DNA of 64,000 nucleotides from CAG-882 sp050874385 (GCA_050874385.1 JBNMKO010000003.1:1-64000), one strand, 5' to 3'; positions 35,555 through 44,660 are shown, counted from the first letter of the stretch. Program-made: numbers and translations. The notes: generated by a model from the sequence alone, not told the origin.

Positions 35555-36242
35555 TTATAAAAAAGAATATAGACAATTTTATATGCCAAAAAGCAAACCG
35601 GAACTCGTGAATATCCCACCGATGAATTATATTGCAGTGAGAGGGGAGGGAAATCCGAATGAAGAAAATGGGGCATATCAACAGGCGATAAGTGTATTGT
35701 ATGCCGTGGCATATACTCTGAAAATGAGTTATAAGACGGATTATAAAATTGAAGGATTTTTTGAGTATGTTGTTCCGCCGTTGGAGGGATTTTGGTGGCA
35801 GGATATACAACAGACGACTGAGACTGTGGCACATATTATGGCGCAAACTAACACAGTCAGCAGACACAAGAAAACAGCCGGTGTGGACTATAGCAATAAA
35901 GATACCTTTCAATGGATTTCTGTTATTCGTCTGCCTGATTTCATTACTAAAAAAGATTTTGATTGGGCTGTGGAAACTGCCACTAAAAAGAAAAAACTGG
36001 ATTGTAGTGCGGCAAAATTTATGACAATCGATGAGGGCTTGTGTGTTCAGATAATGCACACAGGTTCATTTGATGATGAACCTAAAACAGTGGCTTTGAT
36101 GGACGAGTACATAGAACAGAATGGCTATGTAAATGACATAAATGCAAGCCGTTTGCACCATGAAATTTATTTGTCCGATGCTAGAAAAGTGGCTCCTGAA
36201 AAATGGAAAACGGTTATAAGGCATCCGATAAAAAAGGCGTGA
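35544..36242 (+). CDS. GyrI-like small-molecule-binding protein
   Basis: The 232-residue protein starts at ATG 35544 (gaaggtgag before it). The fold is that of the large stand-alone GyrI-like (COG4832) proteins, which bind amphipathic small molecules or protect gyrase. Conserved signs are LVNIPPMNYIAVRGEGNPNEE..AYQQAISVLYAVAYTLK at the start and LCVQIMHTGSFDDEPKTVALMDEYIEQNGY with HEIYLSDARKVAPEKWKTVIRHPIK at the end. It closes the WYL-YjbR-GyrI operon. This trio recurs in Firmicutes and may respond to toxic organic compounds, an inference. Confidence 0.85.
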   Translation: MAFDYKKEYRQFYMPKSKPELVNIPPMNYIAVRGEGNPNEENGAYQQAISVLYAVAYTLKMSYKTDYKIEGFFEYVVPPLEGFWWQDIQQTTETVAHIMAQTNTVSRHKKTAGVDYSNKDTFQWISVIRLPDFITKKDFDWAVETATKKKKLDCSAAKFMTIDEGLCVQIMHTGSFDDEPKTVALMDEYIEQNGYVNDINASRLHHEIYLSDARKVAPEKWKTVIRHPIKKA

Positions 36243-36257
36243 AAAATTCATCAAAAC

Positions 36258-36301
36258 GCGGACAGGATACTTCGACCTCTTAGGTCGGGAAGAATGTCCG
36301 C
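36258..36301. promoter_or_regulatory. Nested hairpin without T tract after the GyrI-like gene
   Basis: GCGGACA (36258-36264) pairs with TGTCCGC (36295-36301), and CGACCT with AGGTCG inside. No T run follows, so it is not a normal terminator. Confidence 0.5.
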
Positions 36302-36383
36302 TTCACAGAAAAAGTATAAATGTTGTCAGCAAAATAGAAAAGATTTATCGCAACGATATTTAACAAAACCAGTGCAAAAGTGT

Positions 36384-36421
36384 AAAGAATAGTAGGTGGA
36401 CATCTGCTGTTCTTTTTTTTA
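36384..36421 (+). terminator. Intrinsic terminator
   Basis: AAGAATAGTAG pairs with CTGCTGTTCTT with two wobble pairs; eight T residues follow. It separates the WYL operon from the XRE/AbrB operon. Confidence 0.75.
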
Positions 36422-36484
36422 TTATAATGTTAAGAATGGTGGCAAAAGTAAGAAAAATAAGAAAGATTGGAGAGAAGGGAAATT

Positions 36485-36910
36485 ATGTTTAGAGAGAACT
36501 TGATTGCGCTTAGAAAGCTGCACAACATATCGCAGGAGGAACTTGCAGAAAAGGTCGGCGTGAGCAGACAGACAATGTCAAAGTATGAGACAGGGGAGTC
36601 CGTTCCGGATATTGATAAAACCAAGGCTATAGCGGATGTTTTTGGCGTTTCTTTGGATGACTTGGTAAATTTCAATCCGGCGGAAAATGAGGGACTTAAA
36701 ATTCCGCCAAAGGGCAAGCATATGTTTGGAATTGTCAAAGTCGGTGATAAAGGGCAGATTGTAATTCCGGCGCGGGCGAGAAAGATTTTTGACATTCAGC
36801 CGGGAGACAACTTGATTGTCCTTGGAGATGAAGGGCAGGGAATTGCCATCATAAAGGAAAAAGGGCTTATGGATTTGTTAAATATGGCGAGGGAGGAGAA
36901 CGAAAAATGA
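36485..36910 (+). CDS. XRE regulator fused to an AbrB-type DNA-binding domain
   Basis: The protein of 141 residues combines an N-terminal XRE helix-turn-helix (about 1-60; NISQEELAEKVGVSRQTMSKYETGESVPD) with a C-terminal AbrB/SpoVT swapped-hairpin domain (about 85-128; VKVGDKGQIVIPARARKIFDIQPGDNLIVLGD). Two DNA-binding modules in one chain suggest co-operative operator recognition or dimer linkage. Start: ATG 36485 follows gagaaggga; the TTG at 36467 is rejected. Its stop overlaps the ABC ATPase start by 4 bases (ATGA), so it very likely regulates the transporter operon it leads. Confidence 0.9.
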   Translation: MFRENLIALRKLHNISQEELAEKVGVSRQTMSKYETGESVPDIDKTKAIADVFGVSLDDLVNFNPAENEGLKIPPKGKHMFGIVKVGDKGQIVIPARARKIFDIQPGDNLIVLGDEGQGIAIIKEKGLMDLLNMAREENEK

Positions 36911-37650
36911 GTGTGATATTGTCGGTAAGGCATCTGAAAAAAGAATATGAAAAATTCACGTTGGATGATATTTCGTTTGAAGTGGAAAGCGGCATGATTA
37001 TGGGATTGATTGGCCGCAATGGTGCAGGAAAGACAACCACGATTAAATCCATTTTGAATTTAATTCATATTTCCGGCGGAGAAATCGTGTATTTTGGAAA
37101 AAATTTCAGGGAGAATGAGGCGGAAATCAAGGAACAGATAGGGTATGCGGGCGGTGCGGTGGACTATTATAAAAAGAAAAAAATCCGTGACATTGTAAGT
37201 GTGACAAAAACCTTTTATCAGACATGGGATGATGCGCTATACCGCAAATATACAGAGATATTTGAGTTAGATGAGGATAAGACCCCGGCGCAGCTCTCCG
37301 AGGGTATGAGAGTAAAATTAAATCTTGCAATCGCACTGTCACATGGTGCAAAATTGCTTATTTTGGATGAACCGACAAGCGGACTTGACCCGGTGTCAAG
37401 AGATGAACTCTTGGAGATATTTAGGTATCTTGCAAAGGAGGGAGTGGCTATTTTATTTTCCACCCACATCACTTCCGATTTGGATAAATGCGCGGATGCA
37501 ATCACATATATCAGAAAGGGGAGAATGGAGTTTTCAGGGCGGATGGATAATTACATACGACAGTGCAGTGAACAAGGAATAGGGACGAATTTGGAGGAGA
37601 TTATGATTTATTTTGAGAAGGAGGCACTCTATGAAAAATTTGATGCGTAA
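36907..37650 (+). CDS. ABC-2 type transporter ATP-binding protein
   Basis: The ATPase of 247 residues has Walker A GRNGAGKTT, signature LSEGMRVKLNLAIAL (degenerate, with LSEGM for LSGGQ), Walker B LLILDEPTSGLDP and switch His in STHITSD. It resembles YtrB-type ATPases of the GntR-YtrA and XRE-linked exporters. The gene overlaps the regulator before it and the permease after it, so all three are co-translated. The cargo is unknown; drug or bacteriocin-related export is typical for this group. Confidence 0.93.
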   Translation: MSVILSVRHLKKEYEKFTLDDISFEVESGMIMGLIGRNGAGKTTTIKSILNLIHISGGEIVYFGKNFRENEAEIKEQIGYAGGAVDYYKKKKIRDIVSVTKTFYQTWDDALYRKYTEIFELDEDKTPAQLSEGMRVKLNLAIALSHGAKLLILDEPTSGLDPVSRDELLEIFRYLAKEGVAILFSTHITSDLDKCADAITYIRKGRMEFSGRMDNYIRQCSEQGIGTNLEEIMIYFEKEALYEKFDA

Positions 37651-38284
37651 AGAGATAAAGCTTTCGGCTTCTCCGATTTCATTTATTTTTATTTTATTTT
37701 CTGCTATGGCGATGGTTCCGGGATATCCTATTCTTGTCGGCGCATTTTTTGTCTGCTTTGGGGTGTTTCAGTCTTTTCAGAATGCGTGTGTGAACAACGA
37801 TATTTTATACACGGTTTTACTGCCGATAAAAAAGACGGATGCCGTGAAAGCAAAATATGGATTTACAATTATTATTCAGATGATTAGTTTTGTGATTATG
37901 GTTATACTCACAATTCTTCGCATGACGTTGATGGCAGATGCAGTTCCATATACCAACAATGCAATGATGAACGCAAACCAATTTTTCTTGGCGGGAAATC
38001 TTTTGGTATTTGCGCTGTTTAACTGGTTGTTTGTCGGTGGATTTTTTAAAACGGCTTACAAATATGGCAGACCATTTTTGATTTTTTCGGCTGCCTCGTT
38101 TCTTTTGGTCACGATTGCGGAGACATTGCATCATATTCCGGGATTGCAATTTTTGAATAACACAGATACAATGGGAGATGGCAGAATGTGGTTGGTGTTG
38201 GCTGCCGCTTTTATTGTGTATATTTTGGTTTCAGTAATGTCGTGCAAGGCTTCAATAAGAAGGTTTGAGACGGTGGATATGTGA
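37631..38284 (+). CDS. ABC-2 type transporter permease
   Basis: The 217-residue permease starts at ATG 37631 after agaaggagg; ATG 37613 would overlap that site. Six hydrophobic helices are visible, with the cytoplasmic start MKNLMRKEIKLSASPISF and a loop after helix 2 (VCFGVFQSFQNACVNNDILYTVLLPIKK, the ABC-2 pattern with DAVKAKYGF). It is the membrane partner of the upstream ATPase, overlapping it by 20 bases. The dimer probably forms the channel. Confidence 0.85.
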   Translation: MKNLMRKEIKLSASPISFIFILFSAMAMVPGYPILVGAFFVCFGVFQSFQNACVNNDILYTVLLPIKKTDAVKAKYGFTIIIQMISFVIMVILTILRMTLMADAVPYTNNAMMNANQFFLAGNLLVFALFNWLFVGGFFKTAYKYGRPFLIFSAASFLLVTIAETLHHIPGLQFLNNTDTMGDGRMWLVLAAAFIVYILVSVMSCKASIRRFETVDM

Positions 38285-38314
38285 TATGCACAATGTAATG
38301 CGGTATAGCCAAGA

Positions 38315-38340
38315 AAGTCGATTGTGAATATCTGATTGAT
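38315..38340 (+). repeat. 26-bp intergenic repeat, copy D
   Basis: Core GATTGTGAATATCTG and end TTGAT, the most diverged of the four full-length copies. It lies 38 bases before the esterase gene. Confidence 0.6.
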
Positions 38341-38378
38341 TTCTGCATTTGTATTGTAAATGAGAAAGGGGAAAGTAC

Positions 38379-39635
38379 ATGACGAAAAAAAGCAAATGCT
38401 ATGGAATACAGGTAAGGTTTGAAAAACTTGAAAATACCATCGTGATTTATAATGGAAATTCTTTTGAAATAAATGATTTGGATGTTCAGATATCAGAAGA
38501 TGCAGTAAAGCGTTTTTACCATATTAATACTATTGGCAGCTTTTCGGAATGGAAAGAAAACCAACATGGGAACATTGTGGAAATAAAGCGCAAAGAATTT
38601 AATTCCTTTGGGTATTTTGAAGGAAAACCTCATGTAATAAATACGGAGCTTTTTGATGAAAATACGGGAGTTTATGAGGGAGAACCTCACCACGCACTGG
38701 TGTGGCCTGACACAGATTCGGATGAAAATTGGAGAAAGCAGCTTACATTTCAGGTGAAAGAAAATGCTGTGGAGGTAAATATCAGTTTTATTGCGCGAGG
38801 CCCTAAAATGGCATTTTGTGGGCATAGCTTTACAGGTCTATGGGATAGTTCTTATTACTATTTTAGAGAGTTGGCGAAAATGGGAGGTTGGAATGCCAGG
38901 CTGTCCTATAGTTACTGGGGAGGAACCGGAATTGCACATTATGCTGGACTGGTGGAAGGCTGTAAGGAGAGAGCAGAACAGTGCGAAAAACTTATAAATG
39001 GAAATGAGTATTATGATTTTTTTATTGTGGCAGGAAACAGTAACGAAGCGGTGGATACTTATAGTGGAAAAGTTGGAGCGACAGATTATAGACAAAGACC
39101 TCGTATGTTGCAGGGCGCGAAAATCTTACACGACAAGATAAAAAGAAAAGCCGGACGAATGTTTTTGTGGGCTCCGCATGCGTATCAATATGGATATTTT
39201 CAGGGTATGACACCAAAGCCTTGGAAACAGGGTGATGTGGGTGACATTTATAGCAGAGACGGACAGGATTTTTTACTGACCATGACGACAGAAATGATGG
39301 CAGACGCAAATGTTAAATGGTATCAGCAGATGGCGAAAGAGCTGGGAAATGATACAGATGTGTTGCCGGTATGTCTGGCATATGCAAAACTCAGGGAAAA
39401 GTATGGACTCTCAATAAATCCTTATCTGTCGCCGGAAAAAGGCGGAGATTATGGACATCAAAATAATATAGGAAACTATATTGCAGCCTGTCTGATATAT
39501 TCATATGTATTTAACGAAAGTCCTGAAGGCTTGGGTGTTCCGATATCGCACACATTTGGTATGCCCGGGGGAAAAATTTCGGATGAGCAGGCACAAATTA
39601 TACAACAGATTTGCTGGAAGGTATATAACATATGA
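38379..39635 (+). CDS. SGNH-like hydrolase/esterase
   Basis: The 418-residue protein has no signal peptide. Its N-terminal 140 residues look beta-rich and may bind a ligand. The C-terminal part (from about 145) has the pattern of the DUF4886/SGNH group: MAFCGHSFTG with nucleophile Ser at about 150 in GHS, FIVAGNSNEAV for the oxyanion Gly/Asn and GGDYGHQNNIGNYIAACLIYSYVF with Asp-x-x-His near 370. Such enzymes deacylate carbohydrates or glycans. The downstream gene begins inside its stop codon. The call is by motif and not proven; sulfatase or non-enzymatic roles are possible. Confidence 0.55.
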   Translation: MTKKSKCYGIQVRFEKLENTIVIYNGNSFEINDLDVQISEDAVKRFYHINTIGSFSEWKENQHGNIVEIKRKEFNSFGYFEGKPHVINTELFDENTGVYEGEPHHALVWPDTDSDENWRKQLTFQVKENAVEVNISFIARGPKMAFCGHSFTGLWDSSYYYFRELAKMGGWNARLSYSYWGGTGIAHYAGLVEGCKERAEQCEKLINGNEYYDFFIVAGNSNEAVDTYSGKVGATDYRQRPRMLQGAKILHDKIKRKAGRMFLWAPHAYQYGYFQGMTPKPWKQGDVGDIYSRDGQDFLLTMTTEMMADANVKWYQQMAKELGNDTDVLPVCLAYAKLREKYGLSINPYLSPEKGGDYGHQNNIGNYIAACLIYSYVFNESPEGLGVPISHTFGMPGGKISDEQAQIIQQICWKVYNI

Positions 39636-40189
39636 AAGTTATAATAAATCCGCTTGAGGGTATAGTTATTGAGGATAACTTATCTGGGGCAGTATCACAA
39701 GTAACGCTTGCGGTATGCAGGGATGTAAAAATCAATTTTGGAATGAGCAAAGATGAAGTATCTGAGATACTTGGCAAAGCTGAGTGTGAGGACGGAAACA
39801 GACATTTTTATTTTGACAATGAACTTGCGATTGATTATGATGAAGCGAACACAGTTGAATTTGTAGAGTTTCTTGGAGGCATAAGCGGAACAGTGTAGCC
39901 TGTCATCTATGACGTATCTGTTTTTGAGGGTGATGCGGGCGAGCTGTTTGACACTTTAAAGTCCCATAATGCTGGTGAGATTGAGGATAACGAAGATGGT
40001 TATTCATACTGCTTTAAAGAAATCAGCATCGGGCTATACAGACCCTCAACCCCGGAAAGCGTTCAGATGGATATTAAGGAAATGAAGGCTGATGGAGTGG
40101 TTGACCAGAATTATATAGATGAAGAGCTGATGAAAGCTAATCACTGGGCGACCATAGGAGTTGGGGGAGCAGATTATTACAAAAGATAA
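39632..40189 (+). pseudogene. Gene interrupted by an in-frame TAG
   Basis: The frame from ATG 39632 (overlapping the esterase stop as ATGA) runs 88 codons to TAG at 39896-39898 and then stays open for 96 more codons to TAA at 40187-40189. The region after the TAG has normal codon use and good sequence texture (FEGDAGELFDTLK and the conserved-looking RPSTPESVQMDIKEM). The full protein would have about 185 residues. The first part has FGMSKDEVSEILGKAE and FYFDNELAIDYDE. I recognise no family. Either an amber mutation inactivated it, or the TAG is read through, or two short proteins are made. Confidence 0.75.
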
Positions 40190-40234
40190 TGAAATATTAA
40201 TGTTAAGGATTTTTATTTTTCCGTGGGGACCTTT

Positions 40235-41128
40235 TTAGGGAAGCGGTGTTAACATTTTTTTATATTCTGCCGGTGAACATCCGGCAATCTTTTTAAATAC
40301 TTTTGAAAAGTAATATGCGTCGTGAAAGCCGCACTTAGTGGCAGCCTCGCCGCAGGTATACAGACCTGTGGCGAGGTATTTTTTTGCGTTTTGGATGCGG
40401 ATGCGGTTGAGGGTTGAGAAGATTGTGTCGCCTGTTTCCTTTTTGAATACACGGTTGAGATAGTCAAAATTACAGTGAAACATCGTCTCTATTTTTGTGC
40501 TGTCAATGTCCTCATTGTAATTGGCAGCAAGGTAGTGTCTTAGGCTTATGACATATCCGCCTGCGCGTGAGTCTGCGGCGATGGAGTGGGCGAGCTTGCG
40601 CCTGTAATTTTGTGAGAGCATACCGATAAGCTCACACAGCAGACTGCTCATAAGGTATGCGTTGAGTGTCATGTCGTGTATACACTCAAGAAGTTTTGAC
40701 AGGGTCAGGTTAAACTCAGCCGCAATACCGTTGACATCAATATGCCCGGTTTTCGGGAAAAAGGGGAGCATAAATGCAGCCTTGTTGTTATTGTTTGCAA
40801 GGCTGTTTTTGTTATAATAATTATTATAAATATTCTCAATCATATCAACACCGTCAAGCGCAAAGTGAATGTATGTAAAATTGCATGTGGTAGCGCTAAG
40901 TCCTTCATGCTCAAACTTAGGGTCAAGCAAAATGTAGTCTCCCTCTGTCAGAAGATACTCGCGTTTGTCCTCGCGGATGTGAAGTTCACCGGAATGAATG
41001 TAATAAAAAATATATTCCTGTGCCTGTCTCTTAAAGTGTATGTACGGCGGCTTTATATTGGCGGTGTCACAGAGAGATATCTGCGGAAGTGAGCGGGATG
41101 TGATTTTATAAAAAATGTCGTTATTCAT
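40235..41128 (-). CDS. AraC-family regulator with cupin-type sensor domain
   Basis: The protein of about 297 residues starts at ATG 41128 (aggag upstream in the minus direction); the longer frame up to 41212 has no site. The N-terminal half is a beta-barrel sensing domain (KPPYIHFKRQAQEYIFYYIHSGELHIREDKREYLLTEGDYILLDP). The C-terminus holds the double AraC helix-turn-helix (about 195-290) with the FHDAYYFSKVFKKIAGCSPAEYKK signature in the second half. It is divergent from the MATE gene and probably regulates it in response to a small ligand such as a sugar or drug. Confidence 0.9.
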   Translation of the reverse strand: MNNDIFYKITSRSLPQISLCDTANIKPPYIHFKRQAQEYIFYYIHSGELHIREDKREYLLTEGDYILLDPKFEHEGLSATTCNFTYIHFALDGVDMIENIYNNYYNKNSLANNNNKAAFMLPFFPKTGHIDVNGIAAEFNLTLSKLLECIHDMTLNAYLMSSLLCELIGMLSQNYRRKLAHSIAADSRAGGYVISLRHYLAANYNEDIDSTKIETMFHCNFDYLNRVFKKETGDTIFSTLNRIRIQNAKKYLATGLYTCGEAATKCGFHDAYYFSKVFKKIAGCSPAEYKKMLTPLP

Positions 41129-41351
41129 AATAAAAACTCCTAAGAAAAACAATGTCAAGCCTGAAAATGAAAGCGTTAAATTACAATATAATAATATGAT
41201 TTTATGGGACAAAATGCAATATAAAGTCGCTAAAATACAAAAAATAAGTCACTATTATATATTTTGTTTTATTTTGTTTGGATGTATTATAAACAAGGCT
41301 TAAAGCTAAATACAATATGCACAGATATAAAAATGAAAAGAGGAATTTCAC

Positions 41352-42686
41352 ATGAAGGATATGACAAAGGGAAAACCGTTAAAGCTGATTATTGGTTTTG
41401 CTATACCTATGCTTATAGGTAATATTTTTCAGCAGGTGTACAATGTCGCGGACACGATGATTGTCGGGCGTTATCTGGGTGAAAATGCGCTCGCCGGGGT
41501 TGGAAGTACTGGTACACTGACATATTTTCTGCTCGCACTGGTCAGCGGAATGTGCAACGGGGCAGGGCTTGTGATAGCGCAGTGTTTTGGATGTGGCAAC
41601 AAGGAGAGACTTTCTAGAGTTGTGACGGCGCTTATATGGGTTGCGGGAGCGTTGACATGTGTTGTGGCTGTGATAGGAATGTTTTTCTCCGAATTTTTTC
41701 TGCGCCTGTTAAGTGTGCCGGATGATGTTATAGGGTATTCGGTTGAGTATCTTCATATAATATATACTTTTGTCTTTGGAAGTGTTCTGTATAATGGGTG
41801 CGGCGCGATACTCAACAGTGTCGGAGACTCCAAGACACCACTCCGCGCGGTTATAGCTTCGTCCCTTGTAAATATAGCGCTTGATTTGTTTTTCATTGTA
41901 AAATGTAATCTCGGCGTGGCGGGCGCGGCTTATGCAACAATCGCCGCACAGTGTGTTTCAGCGGCTATATGTCTTGTGAAAATTGTAAATATAAGGGCTG
42001 AGATTGGACTTGTACACATGAAGAGAAAGCCTGAAAAGGAGTATATAAAGCTCATTGTCAGAACGGGATTTCCGGCGGCATTCCAGTCATGTATGATATC
42101 GCTTGGGGGAATGAGTGTGCAGAGACTTGTCAATTCCTTTGGCTCGTCGGTAATGGCGGCTTATGTAGCAGCCAACCGAGTGGACAGCGTTGCAATTCAG
42201 GTAATCGTTTCAATCGGAAATGCGCTCTCGGTATTTACCGGGCAGAATATAGGACAGAACAGGTACGACAGAATTAAGGAGGCACTTTATAAGACGCTCG
42301 CCGTCATGGTTGCGGCAAGTGCTTTTATCGCGGCGGCGGTTCTCGTATTCAGAGTACAGCTTATGACATTGTTCCTAGATGCCAATGAGTCGGGAAAAGC
42401 TATTGAGATTGGGTGTACATATCTGACAATCATCGGCGTGGCCTATGTGATAGCCGGAATTATGCAGAGCTACCAGAATGTGATAAGAGGAGCAGGCGAT
42501 GTCAACACATGTATGGTTGCAGGTCTTACGGAGCTTTCGGGAAGAATTGTGTTCGCATATCTTTTGTCGGGAATACTCGGTGTCACCGGAATATGGATTG
42601 CAACACCACTATCATGGAGCTGTGGCTGTATAATACCAGTTATCAGATATTATTCGGGAAAATGGAAAAATAAAAAACTGGCATAA
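41352..42686 (+). CDS. MATE-family efflux transporter (DinF/NorM type) 1
   Basis: This 444-residue transporter has twelve helices in two halves. The start MKDMTKGKPLKLIIGFAIPMLIGNIFQQVYNVADTMIVGRYLG is the MATE hallmark. Other conserved places are GAILNSVGDSKTPL and the second half start VRTGFPAAFQSCMISLGGMSVQRLVNSFGS. Such pumps use sodium or proton gradients to expel cationic drugs, metabolites or signal molecules. Ribosome site aagagga precedes ATG 41352. The AraC gene is divergent, 223 bases away, which suggests inducible control. Confidence 0.93.
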   Translation: MKDMTKGKPLKLIIGFAIPMLIGNIFQQVYNVADTMIVGRYLGENALAGVGSTGTLTYFLLALVSGMCNGAGLVIAQCFGCGNKERLSRVVTALIWVAGALTCVVAVIGMFFSEFFLRLLSVPDDVIGYSVEYLHIIYTFVFGSVLYNGCGAILNSVGDSKTPLRAVIASSLVNIALDLFFIVKCNLGVAGAAYATIAAQCVSAAICLVKIVNIRAEIGLVHMKRKPEKEYIKLIVRTGFPAAFQSCMISLGGMSVQRLVNSFGSSVMAAYVAANRVDSVAIQVIVSIGNALSVFTGQNIGQNRYDRIKEALYKTLAVMVAASAFIAAAVLVFRVQLMTLFLDANESGKAIEIGCTYLTIIGVAYVIAGIMQSYQNVIRGAGDVNTCMVAGLTELSGRIVFAYLLSGILGVTGIWIATPLSWSCGCIIPVIRYYSGKWKNKKLA

Positions 42687-42830
42687 CCGTAAGAAGATTA
42701 ATTTTAAACGTGTATCAGAAGAATATGCAAAGACACACAATGACAATGGCACCCATTGACATCTTGCATTAATCGTATTAAAATGATGAATAATTGACCA
42801 TAAACATGTATCATAAGAGAAAGGGATAAA

Positions 42831-44615
42831 ATGAAAAAGATAATAGAGCTTTTAAATGAGGAGCTGAAGGCTGCATTTTCAGCGTGCGGCTATGATGAAA
42901 AATATGCCAAGGTTGTTGTGTCTAACAGACCTGATTTATGCCAGTATCAGTGCAACGGCTGTATGGCAGCAGCCAAGGAATACAAGAAAGCACCTGCAAT
43001 TATTGCGGGTGAGGTGGTGGAAAAGCTTGCCGCAAGCAGCACATTTTCCAAGGTTGAGGCAGTCAATCCGGGATTTATAAATATGAACCTTTCGGGACAG
43101 TTCATTGCCGACTATGTAAAGGAAATGGGAAGCCATGAGAAGTTTGGCTGTGACGAGACAAAGAAGAACAAGACAATCATGCTCGACTACGGCGGAGCCA
43201 ATGTCGCAAAGCCTCTCCATGTTGGACATCTTCGTCCGGCTATCATCGGTGAGAGCCTTAAAAGAATATGTGCATACAATGGCTATGACACTGTAGGTGA
43301 CGTGCATTTGGGCGACTGGGGACTACAGATGGGACTTATCATCATGGAGCTCAAGAACAGAAAGCCGGAGCTTCCTTATTTTGATGAGAGCTTTACAGGC
43401 GAGTACCCGGCAGAAGCACCTTTTACACTCGCAGAACTTGAGGACATCTATCCATGTGCGAGCAAAAAGTCCAAGGAGGACGCAGAGTTTGCCGAGGCAG
43501 CACATCAGGCGACGGTTATGTTGCAAAGAGGTCATAGGGGCTACACTGCAATCTGGAAGCACATTATGAATATTTCCATCGCAGACCTCAAGAGAAATTA
43601 TGACAATCTTAATGTGAGCTTTGATGTGTGGAAGGGTGAGTCGGACGCAAAGCCTTACATTGAGGATATGTTAAAGAATTTTGTGGATAAGGGCTATGCG
43701 CATGAGAGTCAGGGTGCATTGGTAATAGATGTTGCCGAGGATACCGACAAAAAGGAAATTCCTCCATGTATCGTGAGAAAGTCCGATGGTGCGGCGCTCT
43801 ATGCGACAACAGACCTTGCGACAATGATTGAGAGAGAAAAACTTTATCATCCGTTTAAGTATATATATACTACAGATAAACGTCAGGAGATGCACTTTAC
43901 ACAGATTTTCAGGGCGGCAAAAAAGACTGGCATCGTTCCGGAGGACACAGAGATGGATTTCCTCGGCTTTGGCACGATGAACGGCAAGGACGGCAAGCCG
44001 TTTAAGACAAGAAACGGTGATTTGTTGAGACTTGAGTACCTTATAAAGGATGTCGAGGACGCTGTTTATAACAAGATTAAGGAGAACCGCGACGTTGCTG
44101 ACGATGAGGCAAGGGAGACAGCAAAGGTCGTAGGTCTTGCGGCAATCAAGTACGGCGACCTCTCAAATCAGGCATCAAAGGACTATATTTTTGACATAGA
44201 CAGATTTACATCGTTTGAGGGAGATACAGGTCCTTACGTTCTCTACACGATTGTGCGTATCAAGTCAATTTTAAATAAGTATGCGCAGACTTTTGGCGCG
44301 GAGAATATCTCATTGGCAGACAGAATGAAAGATTTTGTCGCACCGGAGGGAGCAAGTGAGACTGACCTTTGCCTGCTTCTTGCAAAGTTCTCGGAGGTTA
44401 TAGAGAGCGCTTATGCGGAGCTTGCACCTCACAAGATATGTAAGTTTATATACGATGTCGCAAATGTGTTCAACAGCTTCTACCATGACACAAAAATTCT
44501 CTCCGAGGAGGACGAGAAGAAGCGCAAAAGCTACATTGCACTTATCTCGCTCACAAAGAGTATACTTGAGACCTGCACAGACCTTCTCGCAATAAAGGTT
44601 CCTGACAGAATGTAA
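42831..44615 (+). CDS. argS: Arginyl-tRNA synthetase
   Basis: The class I synthetase of 594 residues has an N-terminal tRNA D-loop-binding (Add1-like) domain, the HIGH variant HVGH in PLHVGHLRPAIIGESL (about 125-140), LGDWGLQMGLI and a C-terminal DALR anticodon-binding domain starting at about 470. A classical KMSKS is not seen, which is frequent in bacterial ArgRS (the equivalent place reads GTMNGKDGKPFKTRNGDLL). Ribosome site gaaaggga precedes ATG 42831. No T-box or other leader is visible in front of it. Confidence 0.97.
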   Translation: MKKIIELLNEELKAAFSACGYDEKYAKVVVSNRPDLCQYQCNGCMAAAKEYKKAPAIIAGEVVEKLAASSTFSKVEAVNPGFINMNLSGQFIADYVKEMGSHEKFGCDETKKNKTIMLDYGGANVAKPLHVGHLRPAIIGESLKRICAYNGYDTVGDVHLGDWGLQMGLIIMELKNRKPELPYFDESFTGEYPAEAPFTLAELEDIYPCASKKSKEDAEFAEAAHQATVMLQRGHRGYTAIWKHIMNISIADLKRNYDNLNVSFDVWKGESDAKPYIEDMLKNFVDKGYAHESQGALVIDVAEDTDKKEIPPCIVRKSDGAALYATTDLATMIEREKLYHPFKYIYTTDKRQEMHFTQIFRAAKKTGIVPEDTEMDFLGFGTMNGKDGKPFKTRNGDLLRLEYLIKDVEDAVYNKIKENRDVADDEARETAKVVGLAAIKYGDLSNQASKDYIFDIDRFTSFEGDTGPYVLYTIVRIKSILNKYAQTFGAENISLADRMKDFVAPEGASETDLCLLLAKFSEVIESAYAELAPHKICKFIYDVANVFNSFYHDTKILSEEDEKKRKSYIALISLTKSILETCTDLLAIKVPDRM

Positions 44616-44660
44616 TCATAGAAAAAGAATTAATTCTATAGATTATTCACAAGTGAGGAT

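Noticed and set aside
39896..39898. TAG as a pyrrolysine codon
   Set aside because: No pyrrolysine genes are in the window and the gene is not a methylamine methyltransferase; a nonsense mutation is simpler.
43609..43895. Overlapping minus-strand frames in argS
   Set aside because: They are shadows of argS with no ribosome site and no protein-like composition.
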